Of a DNA stretch of 64,000 nt, positions 7,911 through 17,295 are shown piece after piece. A model generated the notes under the pieces. The model saw only the letters and a program-made list of their open reading frames with translations, searched no databases and was not told where the DNA came from. Each line of letters starts with the position of its first letter. Positions within the stretch are counted from its first letter, which is position 1. The DNA lies in NCBI GenBank assembly GCA_964591275.1, contig CAZQAE010000018.1:1-64000 (forward strand), given 5' to 3'. Origin of the DNA: G963674685 sp964591275 (lineage in GTDB: Bacteria; Lernaellota; Lernaellaia; JACKCT01). Made by a program: the position numbers and the translations under genes.

Positions 7911-8960
7911 TCAATTATTTTCGGCGATATCCTGAAAAATCTGCTCAAAAATGTGGTCGAGGTCGATACTGATGTCCCAGCCGGGGAAATGTTCGCGAAG
8001 CTTTGTCAGGTTGCTGATGTAGCAGATGTGATCACCGATGCGGTTTGTTTCCACGTATTCGGTGTTCATTTTTTTCCCCGTCGCCTCTTCGGCTTTTTGA
8101 ATGGCCTCTACAACGGAGATGGAGTTTCCGCGACCGCCGCCAAGGTTATAAACTTCGCCGGGTCGAGGATTTTCGTAAAAGGCGTGCATGATGCGACACA
8201 CGTCCAGGCTGTGGATGTTGTCGCGAACCTGCTTGCCCTGATATCCAAATATTCTGTAGGTTCCGCCGGTCGCCGCCACTTTAATGAGATAGGCTAAAAA
8301 GCCGTGGAGTTCCACACCGGCGTGATTCGGCCCGGTCAAACACCCGCCACGCAGGCAGCAGGTTTTCATTCCGAAGTAGCGACCGTATTCCTGCGCCATA
8401 ACGTCCGAGGCCAGCTTCGAGGCGCCGAAAATGCTGTGCGTGGATCGATCAATGGGAAAATCCTCCGCAATGCCGTCCCAATCGCTTTCGTTGGCATACT
8501 CCCAGCGCGTATCCAGTTCCTTTAGAGGGAGTCGATTCGGCGCATCTCCGTAAACCTTGTTCGTGGACATGTGCACGAAAACGGCTTCGGGCGAAAAGCG
8601 TCGCACGGCTTCAAGCATATTGAGAGTGCCCACGGCGTTCACATCAAAGTCGTCGAAGGGCCTGTCCCTGGCCAGGTCGTGGGAAGGCTGCGCCGCGCAG
8701 TGAATCACCAGGTTGGGCTTCATTTCCCGAACCAGTTTCGCCATCACATCGCGATCACGCACATCGAGACTTTTATGCTCAAATCGTTTCGTTGTCGTTA
8801 AAAGCTTTTTCAGCCGCGGCCTCGTATCGCCGCCGGGCCCGAAGAAGTCCATGCGCATGTTGTTGTCCACGCCGCAGGTCTTCCAACCGAGCTTGTCAAA
8901 ATACACAACGGCTTCCGATCCTATTAATCCGGAAGAACCGGTGATCAGGGCGATTGGCAT
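7911..8960 (-). CDS. NAD-dependent nucleotide-sugar epimerase, CDP-paratose 2-epimerase-like
   Basis: An extended short-chain dehydrogenase/epimerase of 349 residues. The N-terminal Rossmann motif TGSSGLIGSEAV follows the start directly, then CAAQPSHDLARDRP and the motif STNKVYGD seen in CDP-tyvelose/paratose epimerases. Such enzymes invert C2 of a CDP- or similar sugar in O-antigen or glycolipid synthesis. The position of the catalytic YxxxK motif reads FGASKLASD, so the usual Tyr is Phe; I recall relatives with the same change, so it may be a family trait, but it makes the exact chemistry uncertain. The start at 8960 is preferred over the much longer reading (9092): GGAG lies six bases upstream and the Rossmann strand begins at once. 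Only intergenic repeats separate it from the tracrRNA, so no pathway context is visible. Confidence 0.85.
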   Translation of the reverse strand: MPIALITGSSGLIGSEAVVYFDKLGWKTCGVDNNMRMDFFGPGGDTRPRLKKLLTTTKRFEHKSLDVRDRDVMAKLVREMKPNLVIHCAAQPSHDLARDRPFDDFDVNAVGTLNMLEAVRRFSPEAVFVHMSTNKVYGDAPNRLPLKELDTRWEYANESDWDGIAEDFPIDRSTHSIFGASKLASDVMAQEYGRYFGMKTCCLRGGCLTGPNHAGVELHGFLAYLIKVAATGGTYRIFGYQGKQVRDNIHSLDVCRIMHAFYENPRPGEVYNLGGGRGNSISVVEAIQKAEEATGKKMNTEYVETNRIGDHICYISNLTKLREHFPGWDISIDLDHIFEQIFQDIAENN

Positions 8961-9211
8961 CATTTTCTCCATGCCGAAATACAACGCGCCCTCCATAACG
9001 AAAACGGGGCGAAATGGCAAGGCCCCGACTTTGCGCTGAAAAGTGAGCAATGTCTGAAAGTTTGCATTTCGCCACCAATCCGTCGCACTCACCGGGATTG
9101 TTTTAGTGAAATGTTCTTTTAAAAGAGGCTTTACGAAACGCCGTCAAATGACGATAAAGCATAAATACTAGGCGGCGTGACGCCGATCATGTTTTTTTTC
9201 GAGCTACTCAC

Positions 9212-11059
9212 ATGACTGAAATGGACATGCAAAACCACAATTTTTTCTTTCGCCAATTGATCGAGACTTCCGACCTGGGATTCTGCATGGCGGATTTGGC
9301 TGGGACTATGACCTGGGTCAATCCCGCTTTTTGCAAAATGGTCGCCATAAACACTCCCGGAATCGCAATCGGCAAAAGCATTCTTGAATTACTTCACCCC
9401 GATGATGCGTCGCGGCTTCGGGAAATGATTTCAGACCATAAAACAACAGACAGTCACCAGACCCTGAAGGCATCGCCGCGTTTTCCCGACGGCAGCGCGA
9501 TGCCGTGCATACTCAGCATCTTTTTTGTCAAAGATGACGGCGGCAAGCCGATGGGACTTGCCGCTATTGGAACGGATATTACAGAATGGAAAGAGATTGA
9601 GGGACAGTTGGCTGGCGCCAAAGCTGCCGCTGAGGAAGCCAACGCGGCCAAAAGCCATTTTCTGGCGAACATGAGCCATGAAATCCGAACACCCATGAAC
9701 GCCATTATCGGCATGACGGGGCTTTTGCTCGACACGAAACTTGATGAGGAGCAAATAGAATATTCCCTTGCGGTCAAAAAATGTTCGAATGCTCTGTTGT
9801 CCATCATCAACGACATTCTCGATTTTTCGAAAATTGAGGCAGGAAAACTTCAGCTTGAAATCATCGATTTCGATTTGAGAATGACTCTTGAAGACATCAA
9901 CGACATGCTGGCGATGAAAGCCCAGGACATGGGTCTCGAATACGTGTGCACGGTCGACCCATATATCCCGTCTTTAATGAAGGGCGATCCGGGACGCCTG
10001 CGCCAAGTGCTTGTCAATTTGATAGCCAACGCGATCAAATTCACGTCCAAAGGAGAGGTTGTCGTTCGCGTAAGTCTTGAAAAAGAAAGCCCGGAATCAG
10101 CTCGCCTCCAATTTGAGATTAAAGACTCCGGCATCGGCATTCCGAAAGACAGAATCGAGATGCTCTTCAAGGCCTTTTCCCAAGTGGACATTTCCACGAC
10201 GCGCCAATACGGAGGAACCGGCCTGGGTTTGGCGATCTCCAAGCAACTCGTCGAACTGATGGGCGGCGAGATGGAGATTGACAGTGAAGTCGGGAAAGGA
10301 TCGACTTTCCGTTTCCGGGTGGAAATGGAAAAGCAGACGGGACACGTGAGCGAACCCCTATCGCGGAAATGGAATATCATCTCCAAAAAAATCCTCATTG
10401 CCGATGGCAGTTATGAAGCGCGGCGGCATCTCACGTCACTTCTCGACCAGTGGCAATGCCGTTCCGACGGCGCCGCGGACGCCGAATCAGCTATGAGAAA
10501 ACTCATCGAGGCGGCAGAAAAAAAGGACCCATATGACCTGGCGATCATCAGCCGGCGCCTTCCGGGAATGGGGGGAGAAGCGCTGGGGAGTCGAATCAAG
10601 GAAGACAAGCGGCTATCAGATATTCATCTGGTCCTGCTGACCTTGATGGGAAGCCGGGGCGACGCATCCCGCGCCCAGGAAATCGGTTTCAGCGCTTATC
10701 TGACCAAGCCCGTCAAACAATTTCAATTGTTCGATTGCCTGGCCGGATTGCTGAATAAAGGATGCAACGACTCAAGACCGCAAGGAGAAAAAATCCTTAC
10801 GCGTCATAACCTCCGGGAAAATAAAAAGCACCATACCAGGATATTGGTGGCTGAAGACGACGAGTTCAATCAACTTCTTTTGACCAGGCTTCTGGAAAAA
10901 TTCGGATACCGGGCGACCGTAGTCGATAACGGTTTGGAAGCCCTGGGCCTTCTTAAAAGAGAAATTTTCGATATCGTTCTCATGGATGTTCAGATGCCTG
11001 AAATGGATGGGCTTACGGCGACAAGACATGTTCGTGATGACAACTTTCCGGCGCCTTAA
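9212..11059 (+). CDS. Hybrid sensor histidine kinase (PAS-HisKA-HATPase-pseudoREC-REC), last receiver cut by a frameshift
   Basis: A soluble hybrid kinase; no membrane segment is seen. A PAS domain spans about residues 10-130, followed by HisKA with the phosphorylated His156 in NMSHEIRTPMNAI, and an HATPase domain with N box NAIKFTSKG, G1 box DSGIGIPKD and G2 box GGTGLGLAIS. The first receiver (about 392-510) lacks the phosphoacceptor: where Asp is expected the sequence reads DLAIISRRLPGMGG, with Ser447. The second receiver starts at about residue 540 with ILVAEDDEFNQ and has the intact acceptor motif LMDVQMPEMDG. The frame then ends at TAA 11057 after HVRDD, in mid-domain; the missing half continues in another frame to 11237. 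The start at 9212 has only a weak ribosome site. No adjacent response regulator is seen. Confidence 0.85.
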   Translation: MTEMDMQNHNFFFRQLIETSDLGFCMADLAGTMTWVNPAFCKMVAINTPGIAIGKSILELLHPDDASRLREMISDHKTTDSHQTLKASPRFPDGSAMPCILSIFFVKDDGGKPMGLAAIGTDITEWKEIEGQLAGAKAAAEEANAAKSHFLANMSHEIRTPMNAIIGMTGLLLDTKLDEEQIEYSLAVKKCSNALLSIINDILDFSKIEAGKLQLEIIDFDLRMTLEDINDMLAMKAQDMGLEYVCTVDPYIPSLMKGDPGRLRQVLVNLIANAIKFTSKGEVVVRVSLEKESPESARLQFEIKDSGIGIPKDRIEMLFKAFSQVDISTTRQYGGTGLGLAISKQLVELMGGEMEIDSEVGKGSTFRFRVEMEKQTGHVSEPLSRKWNIISKKILIADGSYEARRHLTSLLDQWQCRSDGAADAESAMRKLIEAAEKKDPYDLAIISRRLPGMGGEALGSRIKEDKRLSDIHLVLLTLMGSRGDASRAQEIGFSAYLTKPVKQFQLFDCLAGLLNKGCNDSRPQGEKILTRHNLRENKKHHTRILVAEDDEFNQLLLTRLLEKFGYRATVVDNGLEALGLLKREIFDIVLMDVQMPEMDGLTATRHVRDDNFPAP

Positions 11060-11237
11060 CAGGCGCATCCCTATCATCGCACTGACCGCCTTCGCCATGC
11101 AGGGGGATCGCGATAAATGCATTGAGGCGGGAATGAATGCGTACATCTCCAAACCGATCAAACCCGAAGAGCTTCTGAAAACCCTTGAAGAATGGATCGA
11201 GGCAGGGCGCAAATTAGGGTTGGAAGATAGAAGTTAG
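11041..11237 (+). pseudogene. Out-of-frame C-terminal half of the second receiver domain of the hybrid kinase
   Basis: In the frame shifted by one base, the sequence reads RRIPIIALTAFAMQG, then CIEAGMNAYISKPIKPEEL: the conserved Thr/Ser-Ala strand and the Lys of the KP motif of a receiver domain. It continues the receiver whose first half ends the preceding gene. One extra base between about 11030 and 11046 explains the break, either a real mutation or an assembly error. Confidence 0.8.
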
Positions 11238-11315
11238 AAGCTGGAATTAAGAAGTTGGAGGCAAAACAACGCCCACATCCTTCTTCCGCCTTCTAACTTC
11301 CAACACCCATTTTCT

Positions 11316-12710
11316 TCATTCAAACAGTGTCGGCGAGACGGACTGCGCGTCGGGTAGTTCCAAAAGTTCGCCCAGCGAGAAACCCACAAAGGGCTGCAAC
11401 GGCACGGGAATGTCGCCTGCCGCCACCCAGAACCACAGGTTCGTCGGATCGAAAACGATTTGATAGATGGCCCCGTTTGTGGCGATGCTGCGGTTGTTGT
11501 CGAATGTATCCTCGGGCTGCTCTTCGCCCGTGTCGGGGTCCACGCGGTCGCGCAAGATGCGCACCATGACTTCGGAATTGATTTCGCCGTACAGGCTTTC
11601 GTCCCCACCGGGCTCGGTCAGTTGAATCAAGCGCTCGTAGCGGCGGCGCGTGGAGTCGCCGGTGGGCAGCTCGTCGGCGTCCTCCGTTTCAGCGGCGACG
11701 AAATGGTTGGTCAGACGCACTACGCCCTCGCTCATGTCTCGAACGCCCAATGCCGTGGCCGTCATCTCGAAGGCTGAGGCGCCCGATTTATCGGAAACCA
11801 TGATCCCCTCCACGCTGATATGCTCTTCATTCATCACGAATGCGCGAGCTTCATCCAAAGTCGCGGCGTTTTTCAAAATCATCGCCTGCATCTGGACGTG
11901 ACTGCGGCCGCTGTCGCCCGTGAAGCTGTCGTTGAGTGGAACGGCCTCGTTGGACGCCGTGCTTACGCCCAGCGCGTTCATGCCGTTATATGGGCTTAAG
12001 TTGCCGGGGAATCCGATGTAGACATGCGGGATGCCTCCCGTGGGCTGTCGCACGAAGATCACCGGGTAATCGATGAGAAAGTCGATCTCGTCCCAGTCGA
12101 GGCTGCGACCGTGGTAGAGATTGCCGTCCGTCGTCGCGGCGTTCATGGCCGAAACCTGCGTGCAAGCTCCGGGGAAAAGGGCGCGCTGCGATTTGAAGGG
12201 GATGAGATGGCCGATTTTTTCCAGCAGCACATCGCCGAAATTCAGCAGCATGCAAAGATCCGTGGTCCATCCGATGTCGCCGGCGGTCTCGTTGAGGCCC
12301 TGGCATTCTTCAAGGATATCCGGGTACGCGTTGACGTAGGCCATGTCGAGCAGGCCCGTTGCCCTTGCAATAGGGATAACGATGTCGATGAGGTGCATGG
12401 AATCAAGCCACGCCACGCCGGCGGCCAGTTCCTCGCGAAGAAGCTCGCCGTGCTGCCGTCCCATCTGATAGGGCGTTCCTGAGAGCCAGACGATAGTGAA
12501 ATGTTCATATTCCTCGCGCTTCGGATCGATGGGCGTCCATTCGTCATCAGCATCGTCATCGGCAATATCGTCGTCGGAATCATCATCCGCGTCATCATCG
12601 GCAATATCGTCGTCTCCGGAATCGTCATCGTCATCCGACGCGCACGAAAGGGCGGCAAGAAGCATCCCAAGAATTGCGACAAGCACGGCTTGCTTCCATA
12701 TTTTTTTCAT
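11316..12710 (-). CDS. C45-family autoproteolytic acyltransferase/hydrolase lipoprotein with Asp-rich tether
   Basis: A 464-residue secreted lipoprotein. The signal peptide ends at a lipobox LSC (Cys23 from this start), followed by a tether of almost only Asp (about residues 26-57). The rest belongs to the acyl-CoA:6-aminopenicillanate acyltransferase/C45 Ntn-hydrolase family: GTPYQMGRQHGELLREEL, then PGACTQVSAMNA with the presumed nucleophile Cys (about residue 183), GNLYHGRSLDWD and NGMNALGVSTASNEA. In characterised relatives the peptide bond before this Cys is cleaved to expose it as catalytic residue; the substrate here is unknown. The start at 12710 has GGGAG five bases upstream; the adjacent ATG at 12713 is too close to it. 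The neighbours are an unrelated kinase (convergent) and aqpZ. Confidence 0.85.
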   Translation of the reverse strand: MKKIWKQAVLVAILGMLLAALSCASDDDDDSGDDDIADDDADDDSDDDIADDDADDEWTPIDPKREEYEHFTIVWLSGTPYQMGRQHGELLREELAAGVAWLDSMHLIDIVIPIARATGLLDMAYVNAYPDILEECQGLNETAGDIGWTTDLCMLLNFGDVLLEKIGHLIPFKSQRALFPGACTQVSAMNAATTDGNLYHGRSLDWDEIDFLIDYPVIFVRQPTGGIPHVYIGFPGNLSPYNGMNALGVSTASNEAVPLNDSFTGDSGRSHVQMQAMILKNAATLDEARAFVMNEEHISVEGIMVSDKSGASAFEMTATALGVRDMSEGVVRLTNHFVAAETEDADELPTGDSTRRRYERLIQLTEPGGDESLYGEINSEVMVRILRDRVDPDTGEEQPEDTFDNNRSIATNGAIYQIVFDPTNLWFWVAAGDIPVPLQPFVGFSLGELLELPDAQSVSPTLFE

Positions 12711-12801
12711 CATTTCTCCCGTTGAAATTTTTAGCTATGCGCGGCGATATTGAGGTGCGAGTATCGAGACGTTGCACCGAACGGCTTTTCTCGCTGCGAA
12801 G

Positions 12802-13494
12802 CTATTCTTTTGCGATAATCGGATAGGCGATGCCCGCCAGCGCGGCGCCCACGATCGGCGCGACCCAGAACATCCATAGCTGCTTGACGGCCCACATTCC
12901 TGCGAAGAGAGCCGGTCCCGTAGATCGCGCAGGGTTGACCGAAAGGTTGGTGACGGGAATTCCGATCAGATGAATGAGCGTCAATCCCAGCCCGATGGCT
13001 ATGGGAGCAAAACCAGCCGGCGCCCGATGATCGGTCGCCCCTAAAATGATGAAAAGAAATGCGAATGTCAGCACGACTTCGGCGACAAGACACGCCAGCA
13101 TGGAATAGCCGCCGGGAGAGTGAGCTCCGAAACCGTTGGCGGCAAAACCGTCGGCTGTACTGAATCCCGCCTTACCCGAGGCGATGACATAAAGCACGGC
13201 GGCGGCCACCACGCCGGCGACAACCTGCGCGGCAATGTAGGGAAGCAGGTCCTTGGCGGGAAATCGTTTTCCAACCACAAGTCCCACCGAAACCGCCGGA
13301 TTAAAATGACCGCCGGAAATGTGCCCCACTGCGTAAGCCATTGTCAGCACGGTGAGTCCGAAGGCCAGGGCAACCCCGGCAAATCCGATTCCAAGTTCAG
13401 GAAAGCCTGCGGCCAACACTGCGCTCCCGCAGCCGCCGAACACTAGCCAGAAAGTCCCCACAAACTCTGCGGCGAGTCGTTTTCCTAATGGCAT
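12802..13494 (-). CDS. aqpZ: Aquaporin Z
   Basis: A 230-residue MIP-family water channel of the inner membrane with six membrane segments. Both pore half-helices carry NPA: HFNPAVSVGL and VNPARSTGPAL. The filter residues expected in water-selective AqpZ are visible: Phe in the first repeat, His in LIHLIGIP, and Arg after the second NPA. The start at 13494 is set by an excellent ribosome site (AAGGAGG, six bases upstream); a longer in-frame extension to 13632 has no signal. Length is that of E. coli AqpZ. It is transcribed in the same direction as the C45 lipoprotein 91 bases downstream, but a functional link is not evident. Confidence 0.95.
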   Translation of the reverse strand: MPLGKRLAAEFVGTFWLVFGGCGSAVLAAGFPELGIGFAGVALAFGLTVLTMAYAVGHISGGHFNPAVSVGLVVGKRFPAKDLLPYIAAQVVAGVVAAAVLYVIASGKAGFSTADGFAANGFGAHSPGGYSMLACLVAEVVLTFAFLFIILGATDHRAPAGFAPIAIGLGLTLIHLIGIPVTNLSVNPARSTGPALFAGMWAVKQLWMFWVAPIVGAALAGIAYPIIAKE

Positions 13495-13850
13495 GACATT
13501 CCTCCTTCTCGATTGGATTGTTATTTGGGCGCACTCACGCGATCTCCATCTTTTCGGACTCAATTCATCAGATCCGGCATGCACCTGCGGCCTGATAAAG
13601 AAATTGGAGATTTTGATAACTAATCTCAGCACAACAGTACCTTATTTTGCCCATAGGGTCCAAATACTTGTGAATTTTCGATGTCAATTTCCCAACCTGA
13701 AAGTTTGGCAAAGAATTTCACTGTCAGGCCGATGATATCTGAATTTGAAAATCCAACATGCGACGAAGCCCAGGCCTTCCCACAGGCCTGCTTCTTTTGG
13801 TAGATTTCATTCATCGGCGACGCATCGAATCAACCAACGCGGAAAAAACA
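13495..13850. other. Intergenic, no gene seen
   Basis: Divergent region between aqpZ and a GT-C transferase. Short open frames exist on both strands but lack ribosome sites and recognisable sequence. No clear promoter was found by eye. Confidence 0.5.
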
Positions 13851-15080
13851 ATGGCGACAGACACAGGCCACAAAACCGGAGGCGACCCATCGGGCTTCCG
13901 TATTCCGATTCGCGTCGGCGCGGTGCTTGTCATTCTCTTCGGGATCGCTTTAACCCTTCGCCTTGATTCCGCCCTGAACACCAGCATTGAAGACAATGAC
14001 CAATACCTTGTCTTGTCAAAGAGCATCGGCGAACACGGGAGAATGCTTTCCAATCTGGACTTGGTCGAAGCCGACCTTTTGCGGAAACCGCCGATTTTGC
14101 CCTATAGCATTTTCCTGCTCGGAGGCCGCGATCCTTTTTTGATCTTTCAAGCGATAATCTCCGCGCTCCTGGTCTTTCCCATTTTCTTTCTCGGGGCGCA
14201 CTGGACTACGCAAAAAAGCGCTCTGGTCGCCGCGACGGTCTGGGTTTTCTGGGGGCCGGCTGTGAAACTGGCCGGCGTCATCACGCCCGAAACTCTCTTT
14301 TTATTGCCGATGATGCTCGGTCTTTTGGCGCTTTCAAAAAACGATGAAACTCCGTCGCTCGGCCTTGGCCTTTGCGCCGGTCTGTGCCTGTCCCTGGCCG
14401 AGTTGACCCGGCCTGTTCTATTGCCTTTCGTGTCTATGGTTTTCATTTTGTACGCATGGCGTCTGGCAAAAGAAAAAATCCGGCGGGGGGAAACCGCGCT
14501 CATTTTCGCGCTGCTTGTGGCTGGTTTCGCCCTGCCTATTCTGGCCTATCAGATAGCCAATAAAGATGCCGGATTCTCCTACGTATATGATCGAAAGGGA
14601 ATAACGGTTCTGACAAACCTTGTTGAAGGCGGGGAAACTTTTCAATATATCCACAAAATCAAACCACCGGATTGGAATGATTGGACCGACGCGCAAAGGG
14701 AAAATTTTGCCTTGCGCGAGTTTGCCGAAAAAGTCAGCGAGTCGCCGATTCGATTCCTTCGGAGCGCCATTCAGCGGATCGGATATTTCTGGATACGCGG
14801 CTTCGGCGACTGGGAGGGGATTCAAAAATGGCTTTTGCGACCCAGCCCCGTGCTGACGATCTTGGCATTGATCGGTTTCGTCGCGTTGATGTTCAAAAAC
14901 CGAAGCGCCTTTAAATTTTCTGCGTTTCTGATAGTGGATTTTTCCCTGATGGCGGCGCTGGTGCTGGCCAAACCCCGCTTCAGAGAAGTCGCCACACCCT
15001 GGCTTTTAATCTTGGGGTCTTACGGCGCCGTCGCGATCCTTTTCTGGCTGTGGCGGCAAACAGAAAACCTAAGAAACTGA
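13851..15080 (+). CDS. GT-C (GT39/ArnT-like) membrane glycosyltransferase
   Basis: A 409-residue polytopic membrane protein of the dolichyl/polyprenyl-phosphate-mannose transferase type. After the first membrane segment (VGAVLVILFGIALTLRL) the periplasmic loop contains the acidic motif EDNDQY, the counterpart of the catalytic Asp-Glu of GT-C enzymes, then RKPPILPYSIFLLGG typical for these transferases. About ten further hydrophobic segments follow and the protein ends after the last one with only a short soluble tail. The substrate is unknown. The ATG at 13851 is preferred to the in-frame codon at 13758 because the extra residues are polar and the acidic loop then sits at the normal distance from the N terminus. 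It ends directly against the convergent DUF2804 gene. Confidence 0.8.
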   Translation: MATDTGHKTGGDPSGFRIPIRVGAVLVILFGIALTLRLDSALNTSIEDNDQYLVLSKSIGEHGRMLSNLDLVEADLLRKPPILPYSIFLLGGRDPFLIFQAIISALLVFPIFFLGAHWTTQKSALVAATVWVFWGPAVKLAGVITPETLFLLPMMLGLLALSKNDETPSLGLGLCAGLCLSLAELTRPVLLPFVSMVFILYAWRLAKEKIRRGETALIFALLVAGFALPILAYQIANKDAGFSYVYDRKGITVLTNLVEGGETFQYIHKIKPPDWNDWTDAQRENFALREFAEKVSESPIRFLRSAIQRIGYFWIRGFGDWEGIQKWLLRPSPVLTILALIGFVALMFKNRSAFKFSAFLIVDFSLMAALVLAKPRFREVATPWLLILGSYGAVAILFWLWRQTENLRN

Positions 15081-16130
15081 CTAAAATCTTGCCAGGTGAT
15101 GTTCGCAGACGCCGAAGAAGTCCTTGATCTTATGCTTCTTGCCGTCCGCATCCACGGCAGTTCCGTTGAAAAATCCGTAGGGCTGGTGAAAATCGGATTT
15201 GATCACGCCGTAATTGACTTTGCCGGAGCGTTCGCCCTGCGGCGTGAAGGTCAGATCGCAGCGACCATCGGTGGTTTTTACTCGCCAGGGCTTTAGGACA
15301 TTGTCCTCGTCGTACTCGAAACGAACGGCGCTTAAGGGCGACATTTTCCCGCCGACCCACAGCACGTTTTCATTCCAGCGTTCATCATCGACGATGAAAT
15401 TTTTCACGAGGTTCAGCGCGATCAGTCCCTTTTTGCCGCTGTATCCCGCGCACGTCGCCCATCGCCAGAAAGTATTGTATGGATAAAAAGTTTTTTGCAC
15501 ATCGATGATGACGATGTCTTCTTTTTCGTCGAGATCAATGCGGCGGTCGCCGATGGAGATGGTTCCCCGGACGGGGCATGCGCACTTGTGCGTGTATAGC
15601 GGGCGATTCGGCGCGATGGGCAGCACCGTGATCAAGGGCTGCAAGGCGTTAAGGTCCTCAATCATTTCGATCATGGCTCCGACGCCCGGTTTGTCATTGC
15701 CCCGGATGTCGATATGCGCGCGATGGAATCCTTCATCCAGACGATTGATCACGCGGATTTCATAATCCGACTTCACGAATGAGCTGGCCGAGTTCCACAA
15801 CTCGCCCGAAAGTTTCGCAGCCGGACCGGGGACCTCGACATGGTGTTCAAAAAATTCGCCGGTCTTGCGGTCTACGCAGTAACAAAAGCTTGAACTGAGG
15901 TAATGCGTGTTCAAGACCATGAAGCCCAAGAAGACTTCGGAGTTGATGACGGCGAAGTGCTGCCATTCTTTAAGCCGCGCCATTCTGAATATCTTTGGGG
16001 GAAATACTTTGGGCGCCCAGATTTGGGCGTCGGCGATATTCAGATTGCGAAAAGGCTCTTTAAAAAGGCCAAAATCCACGACTTGCCCGTTTTTCACCAG
16101 CCACGGGGGGGTATTGTTCAAAGGTCGCAT
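15081..16130 (-). CDS. DUF2804 domain-containing protein
   Basis: A 349-residue protein recognisable as a DUF2804 member: NGQVVDFGLFKEPFRNLN near the N terminus, WQHFAVINSEVFLGFMVLN, the central FYPYNTFWRWATCAGYSG and the C-terminal HQPYGFFNGTAVDADGK followed by VCEHHLARF. The family is uncharacterised biochemically and occurs in bacteria and fungi; its fold is probably lipocalin-like beta barrel (inference from general resemblance to carotenoid or lipid-binding beta proteins). No signal peptide or membrane segment. Its stop codon directly abuts the stop of the convergent glycosyltransferase. The gene for a TauE/SafE permease lies upstream in the same direction, 102 bases away. Confidence 0.85.
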   Translation of the reverse strand: MRPLNNTPPWLVKNGQVVDFGLFKEPFRNLNIADAQIWAPKVFPPKIFRMARLKEWQHFAVINSEVFLGFMVLNTHYLSSSFCYCVDRKTGEFFEHHVEVPGPAAKLSGELWNSASSFVKSDYEIRVINRLDEGFHRAHIDIRGNDKPGVGAMIEMIEDLNALQPLITVLPIAPNRPLYTHKCACPVRGTISIGDRRIDLDEKEDIVIIDVQKTFYPYNTFWRWATCAGYSGKKGLIALNLVKNFIVDDERWNENVLWVGGKMSPLSAVRFEYDEDNVLKPWRVKTTDGRCDLTFTPQGERSGKVNYGVIKSDFHQPYGFFNGTAVDADGKKHKIKDFFGVCEHHLARF

Positions 16131-16232
16131 GGTCGCTCCGTTTAATACAAGTGATTAGCATTGTGCAATTAAAGTGCGGCTCCATTTTTTTGCTACCAGT
16201 TTTTTCGCGATTGTTCAATTGCCGCGCCTGAT

Positions 16233-16979
16233 TCAAAGACCGCGAATGATAATCGAGGCGCCGGCAAAAACCAGCACAGCGTACACCAAAAGTTTGAAGG
16301 ATCTTTGCGGCAGTCTGTCGTGCAGGCGTTCGCCCATGAATAGTCCAACGGCCAGAGGGATGAGCATCCATGCGCTGACTCGGCCTGTTTCGGCGTTGAT
16401 TTTTCCTGAAATCAGGTGCGTTACTAATAATATGCTGTTGAGAAGAAGCCACAGGGCCGTCAGGGTGCTGCGGAATATGTGTTTATCGTGAATGTTCCGC
16501 GCGGCCCAATAGCCGATCAACGGCCCGCCCGACACCCACAATCCCTGAATGAATCCTCCGCTGATCAACCAGGCGAATGACCAGCGGCTCTTCATCGGAC
16601 GCACCGGCAGATTTGCGTCCATTTTAAGCGCCTGGGAGAGCTCAAATATCGACAGGCACAAAACAAAAACGCCGTAGGTCCATTTCAGGCCATCCACATT
16701 CACCATGTAAAACACGGCCATGCCGACGGGTTGCCCGATCAGGGTCAGCGGTACGATGCGTTTAAGAAATATTTGCCAATCGATGTCCGAAAAATGTCGC
16801 CAGGCGATGTAGGTCGTGGCAGCCAGATTGATGGGGATGATGACGGGGATGAGAAAATCCAGAGGAAAGATATGCGCTGCCACAGTCAGCGCGATGATGG
16901 AGCTGCCGAATCCCGTCGTCGCGCCAACCATGTAGGCCACGGCAACGATAAGCGCCAGCAAGATAAATTCGAAGCCCAT
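16233..16979 (-). CDS. TauE/SafE (TSUP) family membrane transporter
   Basis: A 248-residue membrane protein with about eight hydrophobic segments. The N-terminal half has the family signature GATTGFGSSIIALTVAA, and the second half a matching pattern GGFIQGLWVSGGPLIGYW, as expected for the two inverted repeats of TSUP permeases. Members export or import sulfite, sulfoacetate or other organosulfur anions; the substrate here is unknown. It lies upstream of the DUF2804 gene on the same strand, 102 bases away; co-transcription is possible but not shown. Confidence 0.85.
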   Translation of the reverse strand: MGFEFILLALIVAVAYMVGATTGFGSSIIALTVAAHIFPLDFLIPVIIPINLAATTYIAWRHFSDIDWQIFLKRIVPLTLIGQPVGMAVFYMVNVDGLKWTYGVFVLCLSIFELSQALKMDANLPVRPMKSRWSFAWLISGGFIQGLWVSGGPLIGYWAARNIHDKHIFRSTLTALWLLLNSILLVTHLISGKINAETGRVSAWMLIPLAVGLFMGERLHDRLPQRSFKLLVYAVLVFAGASIIIRGL

Positions 16980-17295
16980 TATTATCGGTATTCCAAAAGG
17001 ATCGTTTCCATAGCAAATGAGAAATACGTCTGCCGAAAGTGCTCGTATCTCTTTGCTCTTTTTTAAGCTTTTCTCAATACGTAGGTTTGCTTGAAGTCAG
17101 ATGGAGTGAAAAGGATGAACAGAGCCGGGGCAGCTGTGCATTATAGTTTTCGCTTTGCATAGTCTTTCTCGCGAACAAGATAGACCGACGTGAATTCCTA
17201 AATTTCTCGGGAAAAGCTAGGCGTGATGCGGCGCAGCCGTTCTCGGCTGCGCCGGTGTTTCTTTGGCCTAAAATATCGCGGTCAACTGGACGTTT
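16980..17295. other. Intergenic with one long hairpin
   Basis: No gene recognised. A perfect ten-pair hairpin, GGCGCAGCCG-TTCT-CGGCTGCGCC, lies at 17230-17253; a related hairpin with the same TTCT loop but altered arms is at 63616-63639. Confidence 0.6.
17230..17253. repeat. Intergenic hairpin with TTCT loop
   Basis: Perfect ten-pair stem GGCGCAGCCG/CGGCTGCGCC. It lies 43 bases beyond the stop of the VIT/vWA gene and might also assist termination, though only GTTTCTTT follows on the plus strand. See the related copy at 63616. Confidence 0.65.

Noticed and set aside
13626..13814. 62-codon frame upstream of the GT-C gene
   Set aside because: No start signal and no recognisable sequence.
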